This document shows, one piece after another, positions 6,306-13,302 of a stretch of DNA of 14,537 bases (position 1 is the first letter of the stretch; every line of letters begins with the position of its first letter). The position numbers and the translations under genes were made by a program. Source of the DNA: Moraxellaceae bacterium. Lineage in GTDB: Bacteria > Pseudomonadota > Gammaproteobacteria > Pseudomonadales > Ketobacteraceae. The DNA lies in NCBI GenBank assembly GCA_002402125.1, contig NVVG01000111.1, forward strand, positions 1-14,537, in the 5' to 3' direction. The notes under the pieces are model-generated. The model was not told where the DNA came from and did not search any database. It worked only from the letters and a program-made list of their open reading frames with translations.

Positions 6306-7925
6306 ATGAATAAACAAAGAACATCGGTTAAACTAGTAGGGCTCATAGTTGGCCTATTAGTCATTCAGTTTTCGTCTTTTTCACAATCAGTTCAATCGAA
6401 ATCAGAAGGTGAATACTCAGTTGGATTTAGATACCAATGGATTACGAATTTTGCCCAAAACGATTGTGGAGAAATCGGGAAATCTAGTCCTGGCAAACAA
6501 GTTCTTTTGGGAATATGGTATCCAGCCTCAAAAGGCGATCAGAATATCATGAAAATCATAGACTATGTGTCTATGAACGGACTGAAAGGCAACGATACAA
6601 TTGCGAAAAAAATTAGAGCCTATGCCAACGATAGCTGGATTTCGTATACCATGATGGAATATCAAGATTCAACGTATACGGATAAAACCGTTGCATTTGA
6701 ACAATCTTTGAACTTTGTTTGTGATGCCAGGTTTGAAGCAAAACCTCTGAATAATAGATTTCCAGTAGTTATTTACCACCATGGTGCAGGCGGAACATAT
6801 GACGACAATCTAATGATGTGTGAGTACTTGGCAAGTAATGGATATGTTGTCATTAGTAGCAGTTTTTTACAATGTGTTCGAAATACGGTTTTTGAGAACT
6901 CCAACTGGAAGGAAGATCTGTCGGATCTTCAAACTGTGTTGACTTATATTCACTCCATGAACAATACCGATGGCAACAATATTGCTTTAATGGGCCATAG
7001 CGCCGGATGCCAAACTGGATATGCTGCTGTAATAGGTCTTTCTTCTCCTTATAAATGTTTCGTGGGTCTAGACCCTACGTGGGATGGTAAATCTTATGAA
7101 AAATTGTACGATGACTGGGGAATGCCTAATATGCTGAGTTACATTCACAGCAACCGAGATCATATGGTAACTCCAATACTCCATATCGCTTCGTTTAGAA
7201 AGAATACGGGGATTCCAACGGACAGTGCCAAAGCGATGAATCAGGACTATCAAATGCAATTTCCAATTACAGATTTGTTTGTTCATGCAGAACGAACCAT
7301 GATTACGACCCATCCTGATCATATTCATGATGCCTTTATTTCACAAGGTGGCTACGATTGTATTCGAATGAAGTCGAAAGTGATCGATCCTGAAGATTTA
7401 GATGAAATTGACAGACAGATAAACCTTTACCGATTTGTGTGTAAAATGGTTCTGGTCTATTTGGATGAAAAACTAAAACCATCCGATAAAAACAGCGAGA
7501 TAATGGCTAATTTCATAGATTCTGTCTCTGACGATGAAGATATTGTGAAAATTGGCATTACACAGCCTAAGCCTATTCCCACCCTCGAGGATGAATGGCC
7601 AGAAATAATTAAAAATATTGGCTTAAATGATTTAACGGCTATACTGAATAAAGAAAAAGAAGAATCAGGTTACCACCAATTTTCGCATGAATATCTGGCA
7701 CAATATTTCTTCCATAAAAACCGTGAACTAGCAAAACAAATCATCGATAACTATACTATCATGTACCCAGATAGTTGGAAAGCCCTATACCTGAAAGGAC
7801 TTTTCGCATTCAATTCAGGTCAGAAAGAAGAAGGAAAGAAGTTCTACGAGGATGCACTTAAAAAGTCACCTCCAAATAATATGATTGACTTTTTAAAGAA
7901 ACAGTCCTATTATATTTGGCGGTAA
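6306..7925 (+). CDS. Secreted alpha/beta hydrolase with C-terminal TPR-like segment
   Basis: The 539-residue protein has a signal peptide (residues about 1-27) and an alpha/beta-hydrolase domain. An oxyanion-type HHGAGG motif is at 158-163 and the nucleophile elbow GHSAG at 230-234 with Ser232. A likely acid is near D256 (GLDPTWD), with a histidine in the HPDHIHDAF region around 336-341. The pattern resembles the dienelactone hydrolase, chlorophyllase and platelet-activating-factor acetylhydrolase group; the substrate is probably an ester outside the cytoplasm. Residues about 490-525 (SWKALYLKGLFAFNSGQKEE and following) look like one tetratricopeptide repeat. The gene lacks a boundary element directly in front and lies between two half elements, so it may be an insertion that split one element. 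Confidence 0.85.
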   Translation: MNKQRTSVKLVGLIVGLLVIQFSSFSQSVQSKSEGEYSVGFRYQWITNFAQNDCGEIGKSSPGKQVLLGIWYPASKGDQNIMKIIDYVSMNGLKGNDTIAKKIRAYANDSWISYTMMEYQDSTYTDKTVAFEQSLNFVCDARFEAKPLNNRFPVVIYHHGAGGTYDDNLMMCEYLASNGYVVISSSFLQCVRNTVFENSNWKEDLSDLQTVLTYIHSMNNTDGNNIALMGHSAGCQTGYAAVIGLSSPYKCFVGLDPTWDGKSYEKLYDDWGMPNMLSYIHSNRDHMVTPILHIASFRKNTGIPTDSAKAMNQDYQMQFPITDLFVHAERTMITTHPDHIHDAFISQGGYDCIRMKSKVIDPEDLDEIDRQINLYRFVCKMVLVYLDEKLKPSDKNSEIMANFIDSVSDDEDIVKIGITQPKPIPTLEDEWPEIIKNIGLNDLTAILNKEKEESGYHQFSHEYLAQYFFHKNRELAKQIIDNYTIMYPDSWKALYLKGLFAFNSGQKEEGKKFYEDALKKSPPNNMIDFLKKQSYYIWR

Positions 7926-8010
7926 TTGACACATTGCAACGCGAAACTCTTTAGCAGAAAACTCTATACAAATCTAATTATTAAATACTTAGTAACAGTT
8001 GAGTTTAAAA

Positions 8011-8060
8011 ACTAGAATTAGAGAAACAAGTTTGGAATAATCATTATTGTTAACAGAAAT
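8011..8060 (+). repeat. Diverged 3' half of a cassette-boundary element
   Basis: GAGAAACAAGTTTGGAATAA (8021-8040) aligns with GAGAAACAAATTTTAGATAA of element 8, which follows its -7 box. The segment ends in GTTAACAGAAAT (8049-8060) directly before the ATG, where other copies have GTTAnnnACAAT. The -7 region TAGAATTA is degenerate. There is no 5' half immediately upstream. Confidence 0.35.
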
Positions 8061-8630
8061 ATGAAAATATTATTAATTGTCATGCTGTCAGTTTTAGGAT
8101 TTAATGCCTACACTCAAATTGACACATTAAACTCGTATCCGGTCGACCTAATAATTGAAAAGGATAGCATCAACACCGACGTTTTTCATATTCAACTATT
8201 CGATTCCACTTTATCGACATTTGATATTGGAAATAATACACTTTTTGGGAGAGGAATATTTCGGTTTTCGATATTCAAAGACAGCACCCGAATGGAATAT
8301 TTAAGCTATCCTGTTTCTGGATATGTAACCGCTGATCCAAGAAGAACAAATTTGTTCTCACAAGCTATTATAGAATTTGAGTTGACGGGTCTTCAAGTCA
8401 ACCTACTCTTAGACCTTACGAATCAACTTGGAGAGAAATACAAATACGTTTTAAGTGGAGAAATGATTGATGTGAATAATAATAGACTAACTAATTTCAA
8501 TCCAAGTTCATGTAATGAAATAATGCGATGTCGCTGGAATAGAACATACAAACTTAAAGTCTGTGTACAGAATGGACAATTAATTGTAAAAGAAGATTCT
8601 TACGTTTTCATTAAACCAAAAAGTGAATAG
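8061..8630 (+). CDS. Secreted protein of unknown function
   Basis: The 189-residue product has a clear Sec signal peptide (MKILLIVMLSVLGFNAYTQ), with cleavage expected near residue 18-19. The mature part is rich in beta-strand patterns (IFRFSIFKDSTRMEYLSYPV and YKLKVCVQNGQLIVKEDSYV) and has three cysteines near the C-terminus, two of them in SCNEIMRC. I recognise no family or active-site motif. It is probably periplasmic or surface-associated. It is a single-gene unit between the half element at 8011 and element 7. The match between unit start and end is weak (GTTAACAG and CCACTAAC). Confidence 0.7.
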   Translation: MKILLIVMLSVLGFNAYTQIDTLNSYPVDLIIEKDSINTDVFHIQLFDSTLSTFDIGNNTLFGRGIFRFSIFKDSTRMEYLSYPVSGYVTADPRRTNLFSQAIIEFELTGLQVNLLLDLTNQLGEKYKYVLSGEMIDVNNNRLTNFNPSSCNEIMRCRWNRTYKLKVCVQNGQLIVKEDSYVFIKPKSE

Positions 8631-8631
8631 T

Positions 8632-8767
8632 ACCACTAACAGGTCCACTAAGCAATCCGAGTTTTTCCTCAAATGGATCATTTCTGGATTGACAAATCTA
8701 TTCTTAACTTCGAAAACAACCTCGATAGAAAGCCACACTATTCATAGTCAAATCACCCATAACCAAC
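8632..8767 (+). repeat. Cassette-boundary element 7 (attC-like)
   Basis: ACCACTAAC is at 8632-8640, a CAATCCGAGTTTTTCC block at 8653-8668 and the hairpin GATT-GACA-AATC at 8687-8698. The -7 box TAACTTCG is at 8705-8712, then AAAACAACCTCGATAGAAAG, GCCACACTATT and the 3' box ATAACCAAC (8759-8767). Element 7 lies between two convergent genes but keeps the + orientation of the array. Confidence 0.6.
8684..8712 (+). promoter_or_regulatory. Cassette promoter in element 7, facing an inverted gene
   Basis: CTG at 8684-8686 stands where element 1 has TTG, 18 nt before TAACTTCG (8705-8712). Transcription from here would enter the TPR gene from its 3' end and make antisense RNA. Confidence 0.45.
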
Positions 8768-8784
8768 TATAGAACTGCAGGTTA

Positions 8785-9537
8785 CTATTGACCACACTTA
8801 TTAGTCAAAAATTTTTCTTTTGCTGATTCAGATGGGGTATAAAATTCAGGGTCCAGATCATAAAACGCTTGTCTCCATCTTTTACAAGCTAATTCTGCAT
8901 TGTTAAGCTCATAATGAGCATCACCGCACATTTCATATTGTTTGGACGAATATATACCTATCCCAAAATGAATAAAACACTTTTCAAAGTCTTCTATAGC
9001 TCCCTTAAAGTCACCTAATAGAAACTTCACTTCTGCCCTTTCAGAGGTAGCAATCCATTCGATTCCTTCGTCGTGTCGTTCAATTGATAGGTCGTAATAT
9101 TCGAGCGCTTCCATCAGTTGTCCTTCGCTCCTTTTAAATTGCCCTTGACTCATTAGGTTTCTTGCTGATTCGGGATTTAATTCAATTGCTTTTTTCTCAT
9201 ATTCACTTGCTTTCCCTTCATTACCAACAAAAGAATAACATGAGGCCGCTCGTTGATAGGCTTCTTCATACAGCGGATCTAATTCAATCGCTTTGAGGAA
9301 GTCCTCTAGACCTTTAGTAGGATTACTTATGGAGGCAGCAAACCCTCTCAAATAATAAGCCTTGGCCGACTTAGGTTGCAATTCAACCGCTCTGGTGAGA
9401 AGTTCTAGAGCTTCTTCAGTTTCCCAGTCTAAAGCCTTTTCTTCTCCCTGTATCAATAATTCTTCAAAAGTTTGAGACAATGTACTTGATGAGATAAGAA
9501 TCAGTAAAGAAAAAACAAGAGTGTGAAGACTGAACAT
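8785..9537 (-). CDS. Secreted tetratricopeptide-repeat protein
   Basis: A signal peptide (MFSLHTLVFSLLILISSSTL) is followed by at least four or five tandem tetratricopeptide repeats, with the expected helix pairs and P-x-x pattern (AIELDPLYEEAYQRAASCYS, AIELNPESARNLMSQGQF). Such arrays form a superhelical surface for protein binding; the partner is unknown. An upstream ATG at 9561 would add eight residues. I prefer the ATG at 9537 because the -7 box TAATTTTG at 9566-9573 puts the transcription start at about 9560 and because the signal peptide begins here. The gene is inverted inside its unit (8759-9586), unlike most of the array, and has its own promoter box. Confidence 0.8.
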   Translation of the reverse strand: MFSLHTLVFSLLILISSSTLSQTFEELLIQGEEKALDWETEEALELLTRAVELQPKSAKAYYLRGFAASISNPTKGLEDFLKAIELDPLYEEAYQRAASCYSFVGNEGKASEYEKKAIELNPESARNLMSQGQFKRSEGQLMEALEYYDLSIERHDEGIEWIATSERAEVKFLLGDFKGAIEDFEKCFIHFGIGIYSSKQYEMCGDAHYELNNAELACKRWRQAFYDLDPEFYTPSESAKEKFLTNKCGQ

Positions 9538-9565
9538 ATAGCTTAAGATTTGAAATGCCAAGGTA

Positions 9566-9573
9566 CAAAATTA
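9566..9573 (-). promoter_or_regulatory. -7 box of the inverted TPR gene
   Basis: On the minus strand TAATTTTG is a full match to the Bacteroidota TAnnTTTG box. No TTG is found at 17-23 nt upstream. It sits just inside the end of the cassette, so the inverted gene seems to carry its own promoter. Confidence 0.5.
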
Positions 9574-9576
9574 GCA

Positions 9577-9717
9577 TGGCTATTACGCAGGCTACACCCA
9601 AGTGCAGATTTATTGATTCGAGCTATCGTTCAAACTGAACAAATCTATTCTTATCCTCGAGAAACAAATTTTAGATAAGAGCCGCACGTTACGTAGCTTA
9701 GGAACTTTACGTACAAT
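9577..9717 (+). repeat. Cassette-boundary element 8 (attC-like)
   Basis: The 5' box TGGCTATTAC is at 9577-9586. GGCTACACCCAAGTGCAGAT starts at 9590, the hairpin GTTCA-AAC-TGAAC is at 9628-9640 and the -7 box TATCCTCG at 9652-9659. GAGAAACAAATTTTAGATAA, GAGCCGCACG (9680-9689) and the 3' box TTTACGTACAAT (9706-9717) follow. AGTGCAG on the left and CCGCAC on the right could pair. Its left half resembles element 5, while its ACAAATCTATTC core resembles elements 1, 4 and 7. Confidence 0.6.
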
Positions 9718-9832
9718 AGAAGATGTGGATACGCCATTCCTGAGAGATGTCCCGCACATGATTCTATTGCCTATGTTTCTGATCAAGAAGTAGACAAGTC
9801 CTTTAAATATGTATTGTTTGATTAGAAGGAAT

Positions 9833-9856
9833 AAAAAAGAGCGCGATGCGTTCCTT
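9833..9856 (-). terminator. Rho-independent terminator of the inverted three-gene operon
   Basis: On the minus strand AAGGAACGC and GCGCTCTTT form a nine-position stem with one mismatch and one G-T pair around the loop ATC, followed by a run of six T. The stem begins inside the TAA stop codon of the SGNH-like gene. Confidence 0.65.
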
Positions 9857-11084
9857 ATTGTACTATAAATCTTTTAATTTCTTCTGTATCTCCATTTGAT
9901 TTCTTAATAATATACTGACCCGAATTTAAGGAAGACACATTAATACTGGCCTCACTGCTTTCAATAAGTAGTCGTCCAAATAAATCATAAACTTTGTACC
10001 TAACAGCATTTGAGTTTTCAATGTTTTCAATAATCAAAATGTCGCTAGCGGGATTAGGATAAACCTTCCAAGAGACGTCATTCTCCAGTTCAAATAAATC
10101 AATCGTGATTATAGAAACATGCTGAGTATCAATTTGCATACATCCATTTTTATACGTAAAAAGTGTGACGCTAAAACTCCCAACTGAGTTGAAAATATGA
10201 GCAGGACTTATTTCAGATGATGAATTTCCATCGCCGAAATCCCAATGGACGCTATCAATGTTTTGTGAAAGATTATTGAAATAAGCAGTATTTGAATTCA
10301 TCACATAATCAAAATCAGTACTTTGATTATACGTGTTTATTCGCCATTCCGGAAAATAATTTAGAACTATGCTATCACATAAAAGTTGAATGCTTTCTGC
10401 TTCAGAAACTGATAATGTGGATTGTTCTGAAGTACCGTATGATGACTTTTGAAAAATAGATGAGTAAAAAGTACACGCAGCAATGTAAGAGCCTTTATTA
10501 TTGGGATGAATATCTCCATATCCTCCCCATAAAATGTCATTAACATCACTATTCCATTTAGCTCTAAAAACGTCTCCTACAGGTGCAAAAAACAATTCTG
10601 TAGAATCAGAAAGAAACTCAATATTGCCTTTTATCACTGACATACTGTTATTATAATTTACCGAGTCCACCGAAGAGACGCCAAATACACCATTTGAAAT
10701 TTCATAATACAATACCTTTACACAAGGGTTATATTTGTAAATGGAGTCAACTAAAACATTTGCTCGTTCTAAGGTTTGACCGATAGGGTAAGTACTGCCA
10801 TATGATTCTCCTGAACCAGGTTGAAGAACAATAAAATCCCAATCTCCTTCTCGAAAATGATTGTAAACATTAGGGTTGACTACATGGTCAACAAAACCTG
10901 TTCCTCCTGGTGCATACATTGTAACTTCAGTTGTATCTCCAAGTGAGTTTGCAATAGCTTCAAATGTTTGAGGCATGCTATTAAAATAGGTTATACTATT
11001 CCCTACAAATAGAACTTTGGTTGTATCCTGTGCCTGTGAGAACAAAGCATTGCTCACGATGAACAAGAAAATAATATTTTTCAT
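9855..11084 (-). CDS. T9SS-exported SGNH-hydrolase-like protein with PKD domain
   Basis: From the ATG at 11084 the product has 409 residues. It has a signal peptide (MKNIIFLFIVSNALFSQAQ) and an SGNH-type domain with the block I motif GNSIT (Ser30 in this numbering) and a C-terminal block GDIHPNNKG. A PKD domain follows (VHWDFGDGNSSSEISPAHIF), then a type IX sorting domain beginning at YPNPASDI. SGNH enzymes are esterases or acylhydrolases, often on polysaccharides. Here the acid and histidine are spaced D-x-H rather than the usual D-x-x-H, so activity is uncertain. A frame to 11141 adds 19 residues that would precede the signal peptide and overlap the upstream gene; I reject it. The gene is last in the operon, 13 bp after the Asp-box gene, and ends in a terminator. 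Confidence 0.85.
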   Translation of the reverse strand: MKNIIFLFIVSNALFSQAQDTTKVLFVGNSITYFNSMPQTFEAIANSLGDTTEVTMYAPGGTGFVDHVVNPNVYNHFREGDWDFIVLQPGSGESYGSTYPIGQTLERANVLVDSIYKYNPCVKVLYYEISNGVFGVSSVDSVNYNNSMSVIKGNIEFLSDSTELFFAPVGDVFRAKWNSDVNDILWGGYGDIHPNNKGSYIAACTFYSSIFQKSSYGTSEQSTLSVSEAESIQLLCDSIVLNYFPEWRINTYNQSTDFDYVMNSNTAYFNNLSQNIDSVHWDFGDGNSSSEISPAHIFNSVGSFSVTLFTYKNGCMQIDTQHVSIITIDLFELENDVSWKVYPNPASDILIIENIENSNAVRYKVYDLFGRLLIESSEASINVSSLNSGQYIIKKSNGDTEEIKRFIVQ

Positions 11085-11097
11085 ATCAATATATCTT

Positions 11098-12753
11098 CTA
11101 TTGTTTTTCGAACTTTCTTGTAATATACACTCCTGTTTCATCTTGGAGACGAATCATATAATATCCACTCTCTAATTCACTAGTATCAACGGAGACTTTG
11201 GTTATTCCAAGGGCTACATTCTGGTTTTCTTGTAGAATTACTTTTCCTTGTAAATCATAAAGCGTTGTTATTATTACTCCATTGATTTCACTTTCAATAT
11301 TGATATTTAAATTGTTTCCCACTGGATTCGGATAAAGGACTACTGAAAAAGGGCTTTCTACGGGAGTCAATTCTACCACACCAACATTCGCACATTGATC
11401 ATACTTTGCAATGTATTGTTTACATCCATTTCCTCCAGTCCTGCAATCTGTCCACAAGCTATAGATGCTACAATACGATCTTGCAGAGGAAGAGTAATCT
11501 CCAATAAAAGGGGCAATTCCAAGCGTCCCAAAGTCAGTAATGCCACTGCTTACTGTAACTGGCACAGCGTAATTGCCTCCCATATCATTACTCAATGCTA
11601 TCGCGTAAGATGAACTATCATTGGCATTCAAAACATTCCCTCCAATTGATACTCGATTTGCTTTAGCAGAAACAACAGGCATGAATACTTTATTTCCAAA
11701 TATTGTCTCCAAATCTTCAGGAGTTGACCATGTTATTCCACCATCTATAGATTTGGAATAAAATGAAACCGGTTGATTCTGACCCAAAGGAAAATCACCC
11801 CATACCAAATGAAGATTGTTATCACCGTCTATAGCTAAAGAAGGTGCTGAATTCTCACGCCCATTAATCTTGTGGTTAGACATTGGGAACAAATTCTGAC
11901 CTTGATAAATAAGATGGTTTGTAGAAAAAGTTTGCCCCCCGTCAGCAGATGAAACATGATAAATATTATTGTTGCCTAAATCCGCAAATGTATAATGTAA
12001 ATCCCCATTTGCATCCGTTGCAATATTTGTTAGTTGACCACTTCCAGAAAACGCAGTCTGCACGGGGGAGAAACTATTCTGACCTTCCTGTTTGGTTCGC
12101 ACTTTCAAGCCCGTTTGCGACATATTTGGTGGGTAATGAATGAATCCGACATAAAGATTATTTTCATTTGGTCCATTGGATAAATCAACGGCCATCCATT
12201 GACGATCTGCAATTCCATCTTTATAATTATGAATCGTAAGCGCTCCATTTACATTAATTTTTCCTTCAGCGAAATATTGATCGCCACCTGATTCCATAAT
12301 GAAATTCATTCCATTGTCATTGGAGTAAGCCCAACTCGCTAACCATAGACATGAATCCAAAGGAGATGGTAAACTCATATCTGCCCATAGTGTAATCCAA
12401 GAACAATATAGTTTTCCCGTATTGTCATAAGCAAAAACTATATCTCCACCTCCAATAAGGTCATAATTAGGAACCTGCTGTCCTACTGCTGCAACGGGAT
12501 CAAATAAGGAAGATTGCCAAGTATCTCCCCCATCTTGTGAAGTATGGATATTAAAACCAATTGCTGCTGTCATTGGTAATTCCATATACCCCATAACCAA
12601 TTCATTTGAATCAATTGGGTTCATAGCAATATGTGCTTCACCCTCATCATTGGCTGAATTTGTCGAGCTTGAAATTTGATCATCTAACTGTGCATTAACA
12701 TTGGTGCTAGCAAACACTATTAGTGCAAAGAATATCATTGTAATCTTTTCCAT
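11098..12753 (-). CDS. T9SS-exported Asp-box (BNR) beta-propeller protein, sialidase-like
   Basis: The 551-residue protein has a signal peptide (about residues 1-21). Five Asp-box motifs follow: SQDGGDTW at 72-79, SNDNGMNF at 144-151, SADGGQTF at 269-276, SIDGGITW at 335-342 and the weaker SNDMGGNY at 388-395. A type IX sorting domain begins at YPNP (474-477). Asp boxes mark beta-propellers such as sialidases, but also many non-enzymatic binding proteins. I do not see a clear arginine triad, so glycosidase activity is not claimed. The sorting domain predicts export across the outer membrane and attachment to or release from the surface. The gene is the middle of a tight operon, 7 bp after the lipoprotein gene and 13 bp before the SGNH gene. 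Confidence 0.85.
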   Translation of the reverse strand: MEKITMIFFALIVFASTNVNAQLDDQISSSTNSANDEGEAHIAMNPIDSNELVMGYMELPMTAAIGFNIHTSQDGGDTWQSSLFDPVAAVGQQVPNYDLIGGGDIVFAYDNTGKLYCSWITLWADMSLPSPLDSCLWLASWAYSNDNGMNFIMESGGDQYFAEGKINVNGALTIHNYKDGIADRQWMAVDLSNGPNENNLYVGFIHYPPNMSQTGLKVRTKQEGQNSFSPVQTAFSGSGQLTNIATDANGDLHYTFADLGNNNIYHVSSADGGQTFSTNHLIYQGQNLFPMSNHKINGRENSAPSLAIDGDNNLHLVWGDFPLGQNQPVSFYSKSIDGGITWSTPEDLETIFGNKVFMPVVSAKANRVSIGGNVLNANDSSSYAIALSNDMGGNYAVPVTVSSGITDFGTLGIAPFIGDYSSSARSYCSIYSLWTDCRTGGNGCKQYIAKYDQCANVGVVELTPVESPFSVVLYPNPVGNNLNINIESEINGVIITTLYDLQGKVILQENQNVALGITKVSVDTSELESGYYMIRLQDETGVYITRKFEKQ

Positions 12754-12760
12754 TTTACTT

Positions 12761-12973
12761 TTATTTTTTAGTTTTTTTGTGCTTTTTCCTTAATTTTTCA
12801 TTAACAGATCGCTCGAGGCCTTGCTGGTACATTAAACTGTCTTTCGCACTTAGTTCTGGAGTGTCCAATAAGAGTTCTTGAGTATTTTGGTTCTTTTTTA
12901 CTGCGCAACTCGAAAGTATTAATACAAGAATTACAGAAATGTTAAAAGTCCAGTTTCGAAGTGTGTATTTCAT
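12761..12973 (-). CDS. Small lipoprotein, function unknown
   Basis: The 70-residue product has a lipoprotein signal with the lipobox LSSC and the modified cysteine at residue 23. A short polar segment with an SLMYQQGLERSVNE helix follows, and then a very basic tail (KLRKKHKKTKK). The mature part is only about 48 residues. The basic tail could bind peptidoglycan, lipopolysaccharide or nucleic acid, but this is a guess. It is the first gene of the inverted operon, 7 bp before the Asp-box gene, with a consensus -7 box upstream at 12993-13000. Co-transcription with two T9SS-exported proteins suggests an envelope role. Confidence 0.7.
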   Translation of the reverse strand: MKYTLRNWTFNISVILVLILSSCAVKKNQNTQELLLDTPELSAKDSLMYQQGLERSVNEKLRKKHKKTKK

Positions 12974-12992
12974 GAGTTTTGTTTGACATAAA

Positions 12993-13018
12993 CAAATCTA
13001 CTATGGTATAAACGACAA
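12993..13018 (-). promoter_or_regulatory. Promoter of the inverted T9SS-cargo operon
   Basis: On the minus strand TAGATTTG (12993-13000) matches TAnnTTTG fully. TTG lies at 13016-13018 with a 15-nt spacer, somewhat short for this promoter class. The transcript would start about 12 nt before the ATG of the lipoprotein gene. Confidence 0.5.
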
Positions 13019-13081
13019 GAGCGTTAAAGAAATCCCACATATAGTTAAAGTTAAGTTAAAATTCAAACTTTCATTTGTAAG

Positions 13082-13165
13082 CCTTCCAACTAAAACTCAC
13101 ACTATTTTAAGGCACAAAACCTATTGGGAAATGGTACAGTCTACGAACAAGTACCGTTTGGAAGG
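13082..13165. repeat. Nested inverted repeats, possible three-way RNA structure
   Basis: CCTTCCAA (13082-13089) and TTGGAAGG (13158-13165) are perfect 8-bp inverted arms. Inside them AAATGGTAC (13129-13137) pairs with GTACCGTTT (13151-13159) except for one G-T, and TAAAA (13091-13095) pairs with TTTTA (13105-13109). The inner and outer right arms overlap by 2 nt, so not all pairs can form at once. It lies between the operon promoter and element 9, where no gene is seen. Confidence 0.35.
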
Positions 13166-13199
13166 ATAATTTATCTTAGGAAAAGCGCTGTATAAACAA

Positions 13200-13288
13200 G
13201 TACATAACATCGCCAACACTTCATGCCGAAAAAGGTTATATTCGAGAGATCGGCTCAAAAACATTGCTGCAGACCATTATATACAATT
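13200..13288 (+). repeat. Cassette-boundary element 9, short form (attC-like)
   Basis: The 5' box GTACATAAC is at 13200-13208, then CAACACTTCATGCCGA, the -7-like TATATTCG (13237-13244) and GAGAGATCGGCTC. The 3' box ATTATATACAATT is at 13276-13288. GCCGA and TCGGC around the centre could pair. The element lacks about 50 bp of the longer copies. The 5' box matches the unit start at 9706-9714 at seven of nine positions. Confidence 0.5.
13237..13244 (+). promoter_or_regulatory. Cassette promoter -7 box in element 9
   Basis: TATATTCG has the variant box form and is followed by GAGAG as in the longer elements. No TTG is at the expected distance. It would drive the two overlapping genes from 13303. 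Confidence 0.35.
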
Positions 13289-13302
13289 AAGTTAAGAGTA
13301 AA

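Noticed and set aside
9538..9561. N-terminal extension of the TPR protein
   Set aside because: It would start at or before the transcription start implied by the -7 box at 9566-9573, and the signal peptide is well formed from 9537.
429..9717. CRISPR array or simple tandem repeats
   Set aside because: The repeats are 90-150 bp, diverged, spaced by whole genes and internally structured. They are not short direct repeats with uniform spacers.
11085..11141. N-terminal extension of the SGNH-like protein
   Set aside because: The extra 19 residues precede a clear signal peptide and overlap the upstream gene by 44 bp. The ATG at 11084 is better.
11395..12143. Plus-strand open frames within the Asp-box gene
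   Set aside because: They are shadows of the strongly supported minus-strand gene and have low-complexity, non-family sequences.
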